A DNA stretch of 10,109 nucleotides, taken from contig JAFAZL010000623.1 of NCBI GenBank assembly GCA_019239815.1, positions 1 to 10,109 of the forward strand. Reading direction: 5' to 3'. Positions 1-5,719 of the stretch are shown here, in pieces. The number at the start of each line of letters is the position of its first letter. Within the stretch, counting starts at the first letter, position 1. The stretch comes from Acidobacteriota bacterium (lineage in GTDB: Bacteria > Acidobacteriota > Terriglobia > Acidoferrales > UBA7541). A program made the position numbers and the translations under genes. A model generated the notes under the pieces. It saw nothing but the letters and a program-made list of their open reading frames with translations, made no database searches and was not told the origin of the DNA.

Positions 1-1250
1 TAATGCAGAGAAGTCAGCAGCCCCGTCTCTTCGTAATTATTGTTGTCGCGCTGCGACCACAGCGTTTTTGGCAGCGGCGGATTCTGCTTGTACCACGTGC
101 GAGCATACTCTTCCGGCTCCAGCGTCCGCTCTTTCGTATCCGCGCCGCCGTTCCCAAACGTTTCATAGAGCCGGCTGATCCCGTTGTGCATCGCCGCGAT
201 AAACATCAAATATCCCGGCGACCACGTATCGAAATCACCGTGCGTAAACACGCCAGGCATTCCAAATTTCGTCATGTCGGCCACGTTGCGCGCGCCGATC
301 ATCTGCCATTCGTCCGCTAGAATCGGATCGATCCACGCGTTGTACGGTCCGTCGCCGACGGTATTATCGTAAAGGTACGGCACTGATTCGTGAAGGTCGT
401 GCAGCACCTGCGCCTTCCAACCAGTGTAAGTGTTCAGCACATTTTCCGTCAGCTTCAGCGTCACGCCCATCGCATCGCGATTGTTGTCGTGCGCCACATA
501 TTTACCCCAATAAATCAGCGACGGATAAAAATCGTTCGGGTGCGACAAATGCCACTTATAAATGTCCACCATGCGATCGCGCCCATCGACTTCCACCACC
601 GGCGTGATCAGCGTCACGACACCATCACGAATCTCTTTCACATAAGGGCTTTCATCGACCGCGAGCCGATACGCCAGTTCCATCAGCGCCGTTGGCGCAC
701 CCGTTTCCGGCGAGTGAATCGTCCCCGTGATGTAATAAATCGGCGTCGCCCGCGCCACGATCTTGTCCGCTTCCGCATCATTCAGTTTGATCGTCCGCGG
801 ATCGGCCAGCTTCGCCAGCTCCGCGCGATTCGATTCCAGATTTTTCAGATTCGCTTCCGACGAAATCGCCACCGCGATCATCTCGCGGCCTTCCTCCGTA
901 TGCCCAATCGTGAAAACCTTCACGCGCGCTGGCGAAGCTTTCTCCAGCAGCCGCATATATTTGTAGACATCTTCCGCGTACGGCAAAATCCCCGGAGCGC
1001 CCGACACGTCGCCCAGCACGACTTCCGGAGTCGGCACATTTTTCGACGCCGGCAAATAGTTCACCAGCGGTGATGTAAAATACGGCTCGGTCGTATATTT
1101 CTTGATCTTCGCGGTGTACGCCTCATCCACCGGCTGATTCGCGCCGCGCGCCGGCTGCGTCTCCCCATCGCCCGCCCACGCCGAAGAACCAAACGCAGCC
1201 GCCACCACCGCTGCACAAACACACTTCGCCACCCGACCCCAACGCATCAT
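1..1250 (-). CDS. Exported M14-family zinc carboxypeptidase, N-terminal part (3' end outside window)
   Basis: The frame is open from ATG at 1250-1248 to the left edge, giving 416 residues with no stop, so the gene continues beyond the window. A second ATG follows directly. GGGAG lies about 6 nt upstream and supports this start. Residues 1-26 form a Sec signal peptide with a basic start, an Ala/Val-rich core and a cleavage-like SAWA site. The peptidase domain follows. Zinc ligands expected for M14 enzymes are present as HSPE (H179, E182), with a third His in the LHDLHES stretch (H284 or H287); HDNNRD at 254-259 is also typical of this subgroup. The catalytic Glu of M14 enzymes would lie further on and cannot be seen. 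M14 enzymes are metallopeptidases that trim C-terminal residues from peptides; here the signal suggests periplasmic or secreted action. The substrate is unknown. The long reading frames on the plus strand over this gene look like composition shadows. Confidence 0.9.
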   Translation of the reverse strand, partial: MMRWGRVAKCVCAAVVAAAFGSSAWAGDGETQPARGANQPVDEAYTAKIKKYTTEPYFTSPLVNYLPASKNVPTPEVVLGDVSGAPGILPYAEDVYKYMRLLEKASPARVKVFTIGHTEEGREMIAVAISSEANLKNLESNRAELAKLADPRTIKLNDAEADKIVARATPIYYITGTIHSPETGAPTALMELAYRLAVDESPYVKEIRDGVVTLITPVVEVDGRDRMVDIYKWHLSHPNDFYPSLIYWGKYVAHDNNRDAMGVTLKLTENVLNTYTGWKAQVLHDLHESVPYLYDNTVGDGPYNAWIDPILADEWQMIGARNVADMTKFGMPGVFTHGDFDTWSPGYLMFIAAMHNGISRLYETFGNGGADTKERTLEPEEYARTWYKQNPPLPKTLWSQRDNNNYEETGLLTSLH

Positions 1251-1283
1251 CTGTTTCTCCCTTGCCGAGTCAAAACAGGCGGG

Positions 1284-1312
1284 ATTGTACCCCAGGAACG
1301 CCTCACGTTCCT
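1284..1312 (-). promoter_or_regulatory. Possible promoter and palindromic operator of the M14 peptidase gene
   Basis: On the minus strand TACAAT (1289-1284) is a good -10 box about 34 nt before the start codon, giving a short leader that contains the GGGAG ribosome site. TTGAGG at about 1315-1310 is a candidate -35, but the 20-nt spacer is long. Between them lies a perfect 7-bp inverted repeat, AGGAACG (1294-1300) and CGTTCCT (1306-1312), with a 5-nt centre. Its position between the boxes suits a repressor or activator site. It could instead be a fragment of the dispersed repeats that fill this intergenic region. Confidence 0.35.
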
Positions 1313-1367
1313 CAATTCGTCTCACGCCCTCACACCACCGAGGTGCATGTCATCACTGCAGCAAACT

Positions 1368-1392
1368 TGTCATCCCGAGCGCAGCGAGGGAT
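1368..1392. repeat. Dispersed intergenic repeat of the TGTCATCCCGAGCG type
   Basis: The stretch starting TGTCATCCCGAGCGCAGCGA and ending GGGAT has the form of a short interspersed repeat I recall as abundant between genes of Acidobacteriota and some other phyla. It has complementary ends (TCCC and GGGA). Only one copy occurs in this window, so the family assignment comes from memory and not from comparison within the sequence. Confidence 0.45.
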
Positions 1393-1404
1393 TCGCTTTT
1401 TTCT

Positions 1405-1569
1405 TGGGTGCCGCACCCTCAGCTTTCAGAGGGTGCGGATTTTCTATCGCACAGCGCGCACACCTTTTCGCCGACTACCTTGCTCGCTCTTGTGGGTCGC
1501 GCCTTCAGCCTTGAAGCGATGCGGGGTTCGCCTCGTCGTTACTTCTTTACTTCATTGCTTCGTCGCTTC
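1405..1569. repeat. Repeat module copy A: hairpin plus octamer tract
   Basis: Two linked elements recur at 3149-3281. The first is GGTGCCGCACCCTC-AGCTTTCA-GAGGGTGCGG, a perfect 10-bp stem (1411-1420 with 1429-1438) around an 8-nt loop. The second, about 100 bp on, is four octamers of pattern NTYRCTTC at 1538-1569: GTTACTTC, TTTACTTC, ATTGCTTC, GTCGCTTC. The sequence between the elements is not shared by the two copies. The hairpin is followed on the plus strand by ATTTT. On the minus strand, where the flanking genes lie, there is no T-run, so it is not a normal terminator for the deacetylase gene. Confidence 0.7.
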
Positions 1570-1578
1570 GCCTTTCTC

Positions 1579-3015
1579 CTACTCCGGCAACGCCTTCTTC
1601 CTCAACTCCACCTTCATCACAATCTCTCCCACGCTCTTCCCGCCCGCCTCCGCCCGCACCGTCACCGCCTTCGCCTCATCGCGACCTTTCTTCTTATCGC
1701 TCAAGGAACCCAGCGCAATCTCCACCCGCGTTCCCGCTGTCTCATTCGCTCCGACCTTAACCTTGCCCGCCCCGCTCGTCACCGTCCAGCCTTGCGGCAA
1801 TTCCGTTGACAGAATCACCTCGCGCGCTTCGCTCGTCGAATTCCGCATCCATAGCGGAATGATCAGCGTTGTATTTTCCTGCAACGCAATTTCCGGCGGC
1901 TCCGGATGCGGCAAATGCGTCAGCTGATGCGCCTGCCGGAACTCGTCGTAAAAGCTCCACGGCCCCGCAAGCGTCACAGCAACTTCACCCTTCGGCGCCT
2001 CCACAGTAAATGCCGCGCGCCGAAACGCAATCGGCCCGCTCTCGATGCCAGCGAAAATCGGATCGGTCACCGCTCCTCCCACCAGCGATTTCCCCAGCAC
2101 AAACCATTGATCGTTCGACCATCCATCCGCTGCCATCATCTTTTCGATCGCCGCGTCATCCATCTTGTCCAGCCGGTCCGCAAAGCTCTTCGCCTGCGTC
2201 TGATGCACTCGAAACGCGTCCAGCGAAGCACGCCAGTATGGCTTCTTCGTCGACTTCGAAATTTCTTTCACCGAATACGACGGCCCCTTGCCTTTGAAAA
2301 TGTCTTCACGCTCTGCGTCCGGAAAATAAAAAATCTTCTTCGGCTGCCACGGTCGCAGCCCTTCCAGATACGCCTCCAGCCTTATCAACGGCTCCGCCAC
2401 CTGGTTCGGAAACACGGTCGGATCGCCCGCAAGATCAAACGCTTCCGTCGCCAAAACTCCGGCGGCCTGGTGATCTCCGTGGTCCTCACCAATAAATGTC
2501 CCCGGCAAAAATGTCAGCACCACTTCCGGCCGCGTCAGCCGCACCAACCTCACAAGCTGCTCGAGCGCCGCGCCATGCTGCCAGTTCGCCAGCGACACCA
2601 GCACGTCCTGTCCCGCAGTATCCTTCCCATCCAGAAACCACACATTCGTAATCCCCAGCGTCCCATTCGCTCGCCGCGCCTCGATCTCCCGAATCGCCGC
2701 CAACCCCGACGCCTGCTCCGTGCCGACTTCATTCCCTCCGTTGCCGCCCCGCGTCCCGTACACCACCGCAACCCGTTTCCCCTCATCAATCGCTCGCGCC
2801 AGATACGCCGTCGCCGCCCCTTCATCATCCGGATGCGCCACCACCAACAAAATGTCCGCCTTATACCGCGCATCCGGATCCCGCAACTCCACCACGGCCG
2901 GCGCCTTCGCATCCGGCGAATTCTGGCCGCGTGCGGCTCCGACACTCATCAACAACCCGCAGATCGCCACGACCGCCAACTCTCCGACCAACCTTTGTTT
3001 CATCCTTGTCACCAT
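1579..3015 (-). CDS. Exported PIG-L family N-acetylglucosaminyl deacetylase-like protein with C-terminal Ig-like domain
   Basis: A 478-residue protein when read from ATG at 3015. The PIG-L (LmbE-like) signature is clear: AHPDDE at about 60-65 and HGDH at about 179-182, both zinc-site motifs, with a likely third zinc His in VHQTQ near residue 271. The family removes N-acetyl groups from GlcNAc-type substrates. Residues 1 to about 30 are a Sec signal peptide ending near GAARG, so action outside the cytoplasm is inferred. The last ~100 residues (about 375-478) resemble a beta-rich NEW3-like domain, often used for carbohydrate or surface binding. Start choice: an ATG at 3048 gives 11 extra residues but lies about 9 nt from the predicted transcription start. 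ATG 3015 has GGAGAG about 12 nt upstream, and ATG 3003 has AGG too close. The gene runs in the same direction as the M14 peptidase downstream, 328 bp apart. The true substrate is unknown. Confidence 0.88.
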   Translation of the reverse strand: MVTRMKQRLVGELAVVAICGLLMSVGAARGQNSPDAKAPAVVELRDPDARYKADILLVVAHPDDEGAATAYLARAIDEGKRVAVVYGTRGGNGGNEVGTEQASGLAAIREIEARRANGTLGITNVWFLDGKDTAGQDVLVSLANWQHGAALEQLVRLVRLTRPEVVLTFLPGTFIGEDHGDHQAAGVLATEAFDLAGDPTVFPNQVAEPLIRLEAYLEGLRPWQPKKIFYFPDAEREDIFKGKGPSYSVKEISKSTKKPYWRASLDAFRVHQTQAKSFADRLDKMDDAAIEKMMAADGWSNDQWFVLGKSLVGGAVTDPIFAGIESGPIAFRRAAFTVEAPKGEVAVTLAGPWSFYDEFRQAHQLTHLPHPEPPEIALQENTTLIIPLWMRNSTSEAREVILSTELPQGWTVTSGAGKVKVGANETAGTRVEIALGSLSDKKKGRDEAKAVTVRAEAGGKSVGEIVMKVELRKKALPE

Positions 3016-3056
3016 AACTGAACTCGACTCTCCAATCGCCCAACCCATCGTCTAAA

Positions 3057-3071
3057 GCGAAAAAGTGTACC
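3057..3071 (-). promoter_or_regulatory. Possible promoter -10 region of the PIG-L gene
   Basis: TACACT on the minus strand (3069-3064) is preceded by GG and followed by a T-run. No convincing -35 box is seen 16-18 nt upstream. The implied transcript would begin near 3057, leaving a leader of about 40 nt before ATG 3015 that holds GGAGAG. It is a weak call made from position and the -10 match alone. Confidence 0.3.
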
Positions 3072-3148
3072 GCGTCCGTGCCAAAATCCGTCTCGTCGGA
3101 ACCCGCTATCTCGCCGCGCGAACAATACTTCTGCGCCTTCCGGCCTTC

Positions 3149-3281
3149 GGTGCCGCACCCTCAGCTTTCAGAGGTGCGGGTTTAGATGAAATCAATCCCA
3201 ATTCGTAACGACGACCGCGATCGATCCCGAATCCGTCCGCCTCTTTGTCCTTACTTCGTCACTTCTTTGCTTCATTACTTC
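3149..3281. repeat. Repeat module copy B: hairpin plus octamer tract
   Basis: Second copy of the module at 1405-1569. GGTGCCGCACCCTCAGCTTT starts at 3149 and continues to GTGCGG at 3179. It matches copy A except for one missing G in the right arm, which leaves a one-base bulge in the stem. The octamer tract is at 3250-3281: CTTACTTC, GTCACTTC, TTTGCTTC, ATTACTTC. The two copies flank the PIG-L gene in the same orientation, about 1.7 kb apart. The tract lies just before the hydrolase start and would be translated if the upstream ATG at 3186 were used. Confidence 0.7.
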
Positions 3282-3314
3282 GCCCTGCTGCTTCCCCAGG
3301 CATACTTGCCGGCA

Positions 3315-4706
3315 ATGCGTCGCCTCCTCGCGCTCTTTGTCATCCTCTGCACCGTCGCCGCCGCACAACAAAAACCAGCCGCGCCGATCCCCGGCAAAGT
3401 CGAACTCCACCGCAGCTGCGCCAATAAGCCCGACCAAACCTACGCTCTCTATCTCCCCTCGAGCTACAACCCCGAAAAAAGGTGGCCCATCGTCTACGCG
3501 TTCGACCCGTCCGCGCGTGGCGATCGTCCCGTCGACGCCCTCAAAGCCGGTGCGGAAAAATACGGCTATATCGTCGCCGCCTCCAATAATTCACGCAATG
3601 GCGCGTGGCCTCCCGAAATCGAAGCCGCCCAGGCTGTATCCGACGACACCCACATTCTTCTCTCCATTGACGATCATCGCGTCTATTTCACAGGATTTTC
3701 CGGCGGCGCGCGCGTGGCGGGCCGCATCGCCCAGCTTTGCAAATGTGCCGCGGGCGTCTATCTCAATGGCGCAGGTTTTCCGAGCGGAACATCTCCTTCG
3801 CCGAAAGACGACGTTTTTCCCGTCTTCGCCACGGTCGGCAACCTCGATTTCAACTTCCCCGAAGTCACGCGCCTCGACGAAGCACTCGGCCTGGCAGGCT
3901 ATCCGCATTTTCTCCGCTATTTCGAGGGCCCGCATCAGTGGGCGCCGCCCGAAGTCGCCGAAGAGGCCCTCGCCTGGTTTCGCCTCGTCGCCATGAAAAA
4001 AGATATCGCGCCCCGCGATCCCGGTTTTATCGCTCAGCAACGCGACGAAGAAATCTCGCGTGCCAAATCGCTGCAGCAATCGGGAAATCTGTTCTACGCG
4101 TGGCGCGAATACACGCAAGCCATCGCGATCTTCGATGGACTCACCGATGTAACCGCTCTCCGCAGCGCAGCAACGTCTCTCGCTTCGCAAAAAGATGTTC
4201 GCCACGGCGCCAAGCGCCAGCAACACGATTTCGAAGAACAATACAACCTTGTCGCGGACATCGCCGACGCCATGGCAAACTTCCGCGGGCTCACCACTGG
4301 TCTCGCAGGTGCGGTCTCTGCCACGAAACAAAAGGTTGCGAACCTTCGCGAAGCCGCCGACCGCGAAAAGAACCCCGAAAAATCGATCGTCCTACGCCGC
4401 GCCCTCGCCGACGTCAACGTCATCGCAATGGAAACCGGAAGCGAGCAGATCGCGGAAAAACGAATCCCGCTCGCGAAGGCCTATTTTCAGCTCGCCGCCG
4501 AAGCCATGCCTGACAGCCCCAACCCTTTTCGCACCCTCGCCATCGCCGAGGCCATGGACAATAATCGCAAAGCTGCTCTCGAAGCCCTCCGCCAGGCCAA
4601 ACTAAAAAGCACAAACATGCCGCACTTCCAGGAATGGCTCCAATCCGAACCCGCATTTGCCAATTTCCACGACGATCCCGCCTTCCAAGCCCTCCTTGAA
4701 AATTAA
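3315..4706 (+). CDS. Exported alpha/beta hydrolase (esterase/PHB-depolymerase-like) with helical C-terminal domain
   Basis: A 463-residue protein. Residues 1-18 are a Sec signal peptide with basic start MRR, a hydrophobic core and AAA before QQ. The hydrolase fold follows: a YALYLPSSYNP strand region, WPIVYAFDP, and the nucleophile elbow GFSGG with Ser129. Candidate triad partners are Asp178 (GNLDFNFP) and His207 (GPHQWAPPEV). The core resembles secreted esterases of the dienelactone hydrolase/PHB depolymerase type, but the substrate cannot be told. Residues from about 235 to the end are alanine-rich and helical, with TPR-like pieces such as LFYAWREYTQAIAIFDGL and a closing PDSPNPFRTLAIAEAMDNNR region. 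An in-frame ATG at 3186 would add 43 residues, but these are encoded largely by the repeat module and would bury the signal peptide, so 3315 is preferred. The ribosome site before 3315 is weak. The gene is divergent from the PIG-L gene. Confidence 0.8.
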   Translation: MRRLLALFVILCTVAAAQQKPAAPIPGKVELHRSCANKPDQTYALYLPSSYNPEKRWPIVYAFDPSARGDRPVDALKAGAEKYGYIVAASNNSRNGAWPPEIEAAQAVSDDTHILLSIDDHRVYFTGFSGGARVAGRIAQLCKCAAGVYLNGAGFPSGTSPSPKDDVFPVFATVGNLDFNFPEVTRLDEALGLAGYPHFLRYFEGPHQWAPPEVAEEALAWFRLVAMKKDIAPRDPGFIAQQRDEEISRAKSLQQSGNLFYAWREYTQAIAIFDGLTDVTALRSAATSLASQKDVRHGAKRQQHDFEEQYNLVADIADAMANFRGLTTGLAGAVSATKQKVANLREAADREKNPEKSIVLRRALADVNVIAMETGSEQIAEKRIPLAKAYFQLAAEAMPDSPNPFRTLAIAEAMDNNRKAALEALRQAKLKSTNMPHFQEWLQSEPAFANFHDDPAFQALLEN

Positions 4707-4713
4707 CAGGCCC

Positions 4714-4748
4714 TTGACTTTTCCACAGAATGTGCTATACTTATTGCG
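4714..4748 (+). promoter_or_regulatory. Strong sigma-70-type promoter with extended -10
   Basis: TTGACT (4714-4719) and TATACT (4736-4741) are spaced by 16 nt, with TGC directly before the -10 box, making an extended -10. The predicted start point is near 4748. It lies just after the hydrolase stop codon and is followed about 20 bp later by an intrinsic terminator. The GTGCTATACTT core recurs before infC at 9577-9587. Confidence 0.7.
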
Positions 4749-4767
4749 TTTGAAACTTGCGTCCATG

Positions 4768-4789
4768 GCGCCCCAAAAGGGCGCTTTTT
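4768..4789 (+). terminator. Rho-independent terminator
   Basis: GCGCCC (4768-4773), loop CAAAA, GGGCGC (4779-4784), then TTTTT and, after one C, ATTTT. The stem is perfect and GC-rich. It is 61 bp past the hydrolase stop codon, so it can end that transcript. It would also end any transcript from the promoter at 4714-4748 after about 40 nt. Confidence 0.8.
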
Positions 4790-4901
4790 CATTTTATGGC
4801 GGGTTGTAACTGACTCATTCTAAGCCACCTACGCACTCCTGGAAATCGCCTATCTCATAAACCACAGACTTGAAACAACTTGCGCACTCTTCGGAAAACA
4901 T

Positions 4902-4917
4902 AGGGGGTATACCCCTA
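4902..4917. promoter_or_regulatory. Palindrome GGGGTATACCCC, possible operator
   Basis: A perfect 12-bp palindrome at 4904-4915 sits in AGGGGGTATACCCCTA. G-tracts and C-tracts around TATA recall metal-sensor operators, but the arm order differs from the CsoR sites I know and no regulator gene is nearby. It is about 95 bp before vapB, upstream of the tandem repeats. Confidence 0.35.
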
Positions 4918-4921
4918 ATTC

Positions 4922-5001
4922 ATACAATCTGTCCATCGATCAGCAATTTGTAATACAATATGGCCATCGATCTGCAGTTCATTGTACCGACTTCAGATCG
5001 A
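4922..5001 (+). promoter_or_regulatory. Tandem 31-bp repeats and inverted repeats upstream of vapB, probable autoregulatory operator
   Basis: ATACAATCTGTCCATCGATC starts at 4922 and recurs as ATACAATATGGCCATCGATC at 4953, 31 bp later. Each copy ends in TTGTA. The second copy is bounded by the inverted repeat TACAAT (4954-4959) and ATTGTA (4981-4986). TCGATCTG (4967-4974) also pairs with CAGATCGA (4994-5001), a perfect 8-bp inverted repeat that reaches the ribosome site. TACAAT may act as a -10 box, though no good -35 is seen. VapB-type antitoxins commonly bind such repeats to repress their own operon; that role here is inferred. Confidence 0.6.
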
Positions 5002-5012
5002 AGGAGCGGCCG

Positions 5013-5225
5013 GTGGAAACGGTAAAAGTCTCACCCAAATTCCAGATCGTTATCCCCAAAAAAGTCCGCGAAGCGCTTCACCTCGAACCGGGCCAGGAAC
5101 TCCACATCTACGCAGTCGATAACACGATCAGGGCCAGTCGGCCGCGATCGATCAAAGAACTCCGTGGCATGGCCAAGGGCATGAAGTGGAAAGACGACTA
5201 CCGTGACCGCAATGACCGGTTCTGA
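5013..5225 (+). CDS. vapB: AbrB/MazE-type antitoxin (VapB) of a type II toxin-antitoxin pair
   Basis: 70 residues, starting at GTG with AAGGAG 6 nt upstream (5001-5006), a clear ribosome site. The N-terminal half is a SpoVT/AbrB swapped-hairpin DNA-binding domain: KVSPKFQIVIPKKVREAL, then LEPGQEL and a short strand. The C-terminal half (about 44-70), with SIKELRGMAKGMKWKDD and a charged tail, is the type of segment that wraps around and inhibits a PIN toxin. It overlaps the following toxin gene, so the two are translationally coupled. The protein should neutralise VapC and, with it, repress the operon through the repeats just upstream. The surrounding non-coding sequence looks more AT-rich than its neighbours, compatible with acquisition as a module, but this was judged by eye. 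Confidence 0.88.
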   Translation: METVKVSPKFQIVIPKKVREALHLEPGQELHIYAVDNTIRASRPRSIKELRGMAKGMKWKDDYRDRNDRF

Positions 5226-5592
5226 GCCCGTCGTCATCGACTCTTCCGGTTGGCTCGAGTACATCACCGGAGATGCTAAGGCAGAACTGTTTGCGCCCTA
5301 TTTCGAGACCGACGTCCGCGTTCTCGTACCGGTCATAGTTCTCTACGAGGTCCGGAAAGTCTTGCTCCTTAGAGACACGCAAACGAACGCACAAATATTT
5401 GAATCCGAAGCTTTGCGGCGCCACGTGATCGACATCGACGAACACATCGCACTGTCCGCCGCAACAATGAGTCTCGCGTATAAGCTGTCGATGGCCGACG
5501 CGATCATCTACGCAACCGCACAGCGCCACCGCGCGCATCTCATTACGTCCGACTCACATTTCAATGCCGTCCCGGGCGCAACGGTGTTGTAG
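5212..5592 (+). CDS. vapC: PIN-domain ribonuclease toxin (VapC)
   Basis: 126 residues from ATG 5212. GTG at 5203 is in frame and would add three residues; neither start has its own ribosome site. The gene overlaps the vapB end by 14 nt, suggesting coupled translation. All four acidic positions of the PIN metal site can be placed: Asp10 (VIDSSG), Glu46 (LYEVRK), Asp96 (MADAII) and Asp114 (ITSDSHF). Length and motif spacing are normal for VapC, and nothing suggests inactivation. VapC toxins are Mg-dependent ribonucleases that cut tRNA or rRNA when VapB is lost; the specific target cannot be read from sequence. No terminator is evident in the 127 bp before thrS. Confidence 0.88.
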   Translation: MTGSEPVVIDSSGWLEYITGDAKAELFAPYFETDVRVLVPVIVLYEVRKVLLLRDTQTNAQIFESEALRRHVIDIDEHIALSAATMSLAYKLSMADAIIYATAQRHRAHLITSDSHFNAVPGATVL

Positions 5593-5659
5593 GGGCCACC
5601 GCGGCGTCCTTCTTATCTCGCGTTCGAGTGCGGTCAATTCGCCGACCCGCGTCGTCGTC

Positions 5660-5695
5660 TTGACCATGATGAATGTGGCCTTTAAGCTTGTTGTT
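5660..5695 (+). promoter_or_regulatory. Possible thrS promoter
   Basis: TTGACC (5660-5665) and TAAGCT (5683-5688) are separated by 17 nt. The -35 box is good and the -10 is weak. Transcription would begin near 5695, leaving a leader of about 25 nt. That is too short for a T-box or other attenuator, so no leader control of thrS is visible. Confidence 0.4.
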
Positions 5696-5719
5696 TCTCA
5701 CTTCGGGTGAAATCACAGC

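Noticed and set aside
390..1073. Long plus-strand reading frame over the M14 gene
   Set aside because: Its protein is dominated by Arg, His and Ile with no recognisable motif; the minus strand there encodes a clear peptidase with a signal peptide.
1411..1438. Hairpin as terminator of the PIG-L gene
   Set aside because: The T-rich tail is on the plus strand only, while the gene is on the minus strand, and the same hairpin recurs at 3153 as part of a repeat.
1906..3021. 371-codon plus-strand frame over the PIG-L gene
   Set aside because: Arg/His/Pro-rich composition typical of the reverse of a GC-rich gene; AHPDDE and HGDH motifs support the minus strand.
4765..4809. 14-codon frame ATGGCGCCCCAA... 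in the region after the hydrolase
   Set aside because: It runs through the intrinsic terminator and has no ribosome site.
4902..4917. Copper-sensor (CsoR) operator
   Set aside because: The arm order differs from the CsoR sites I know, and no metal-handling gene or regulator is in the window; kept only as an unassigned palindrome.
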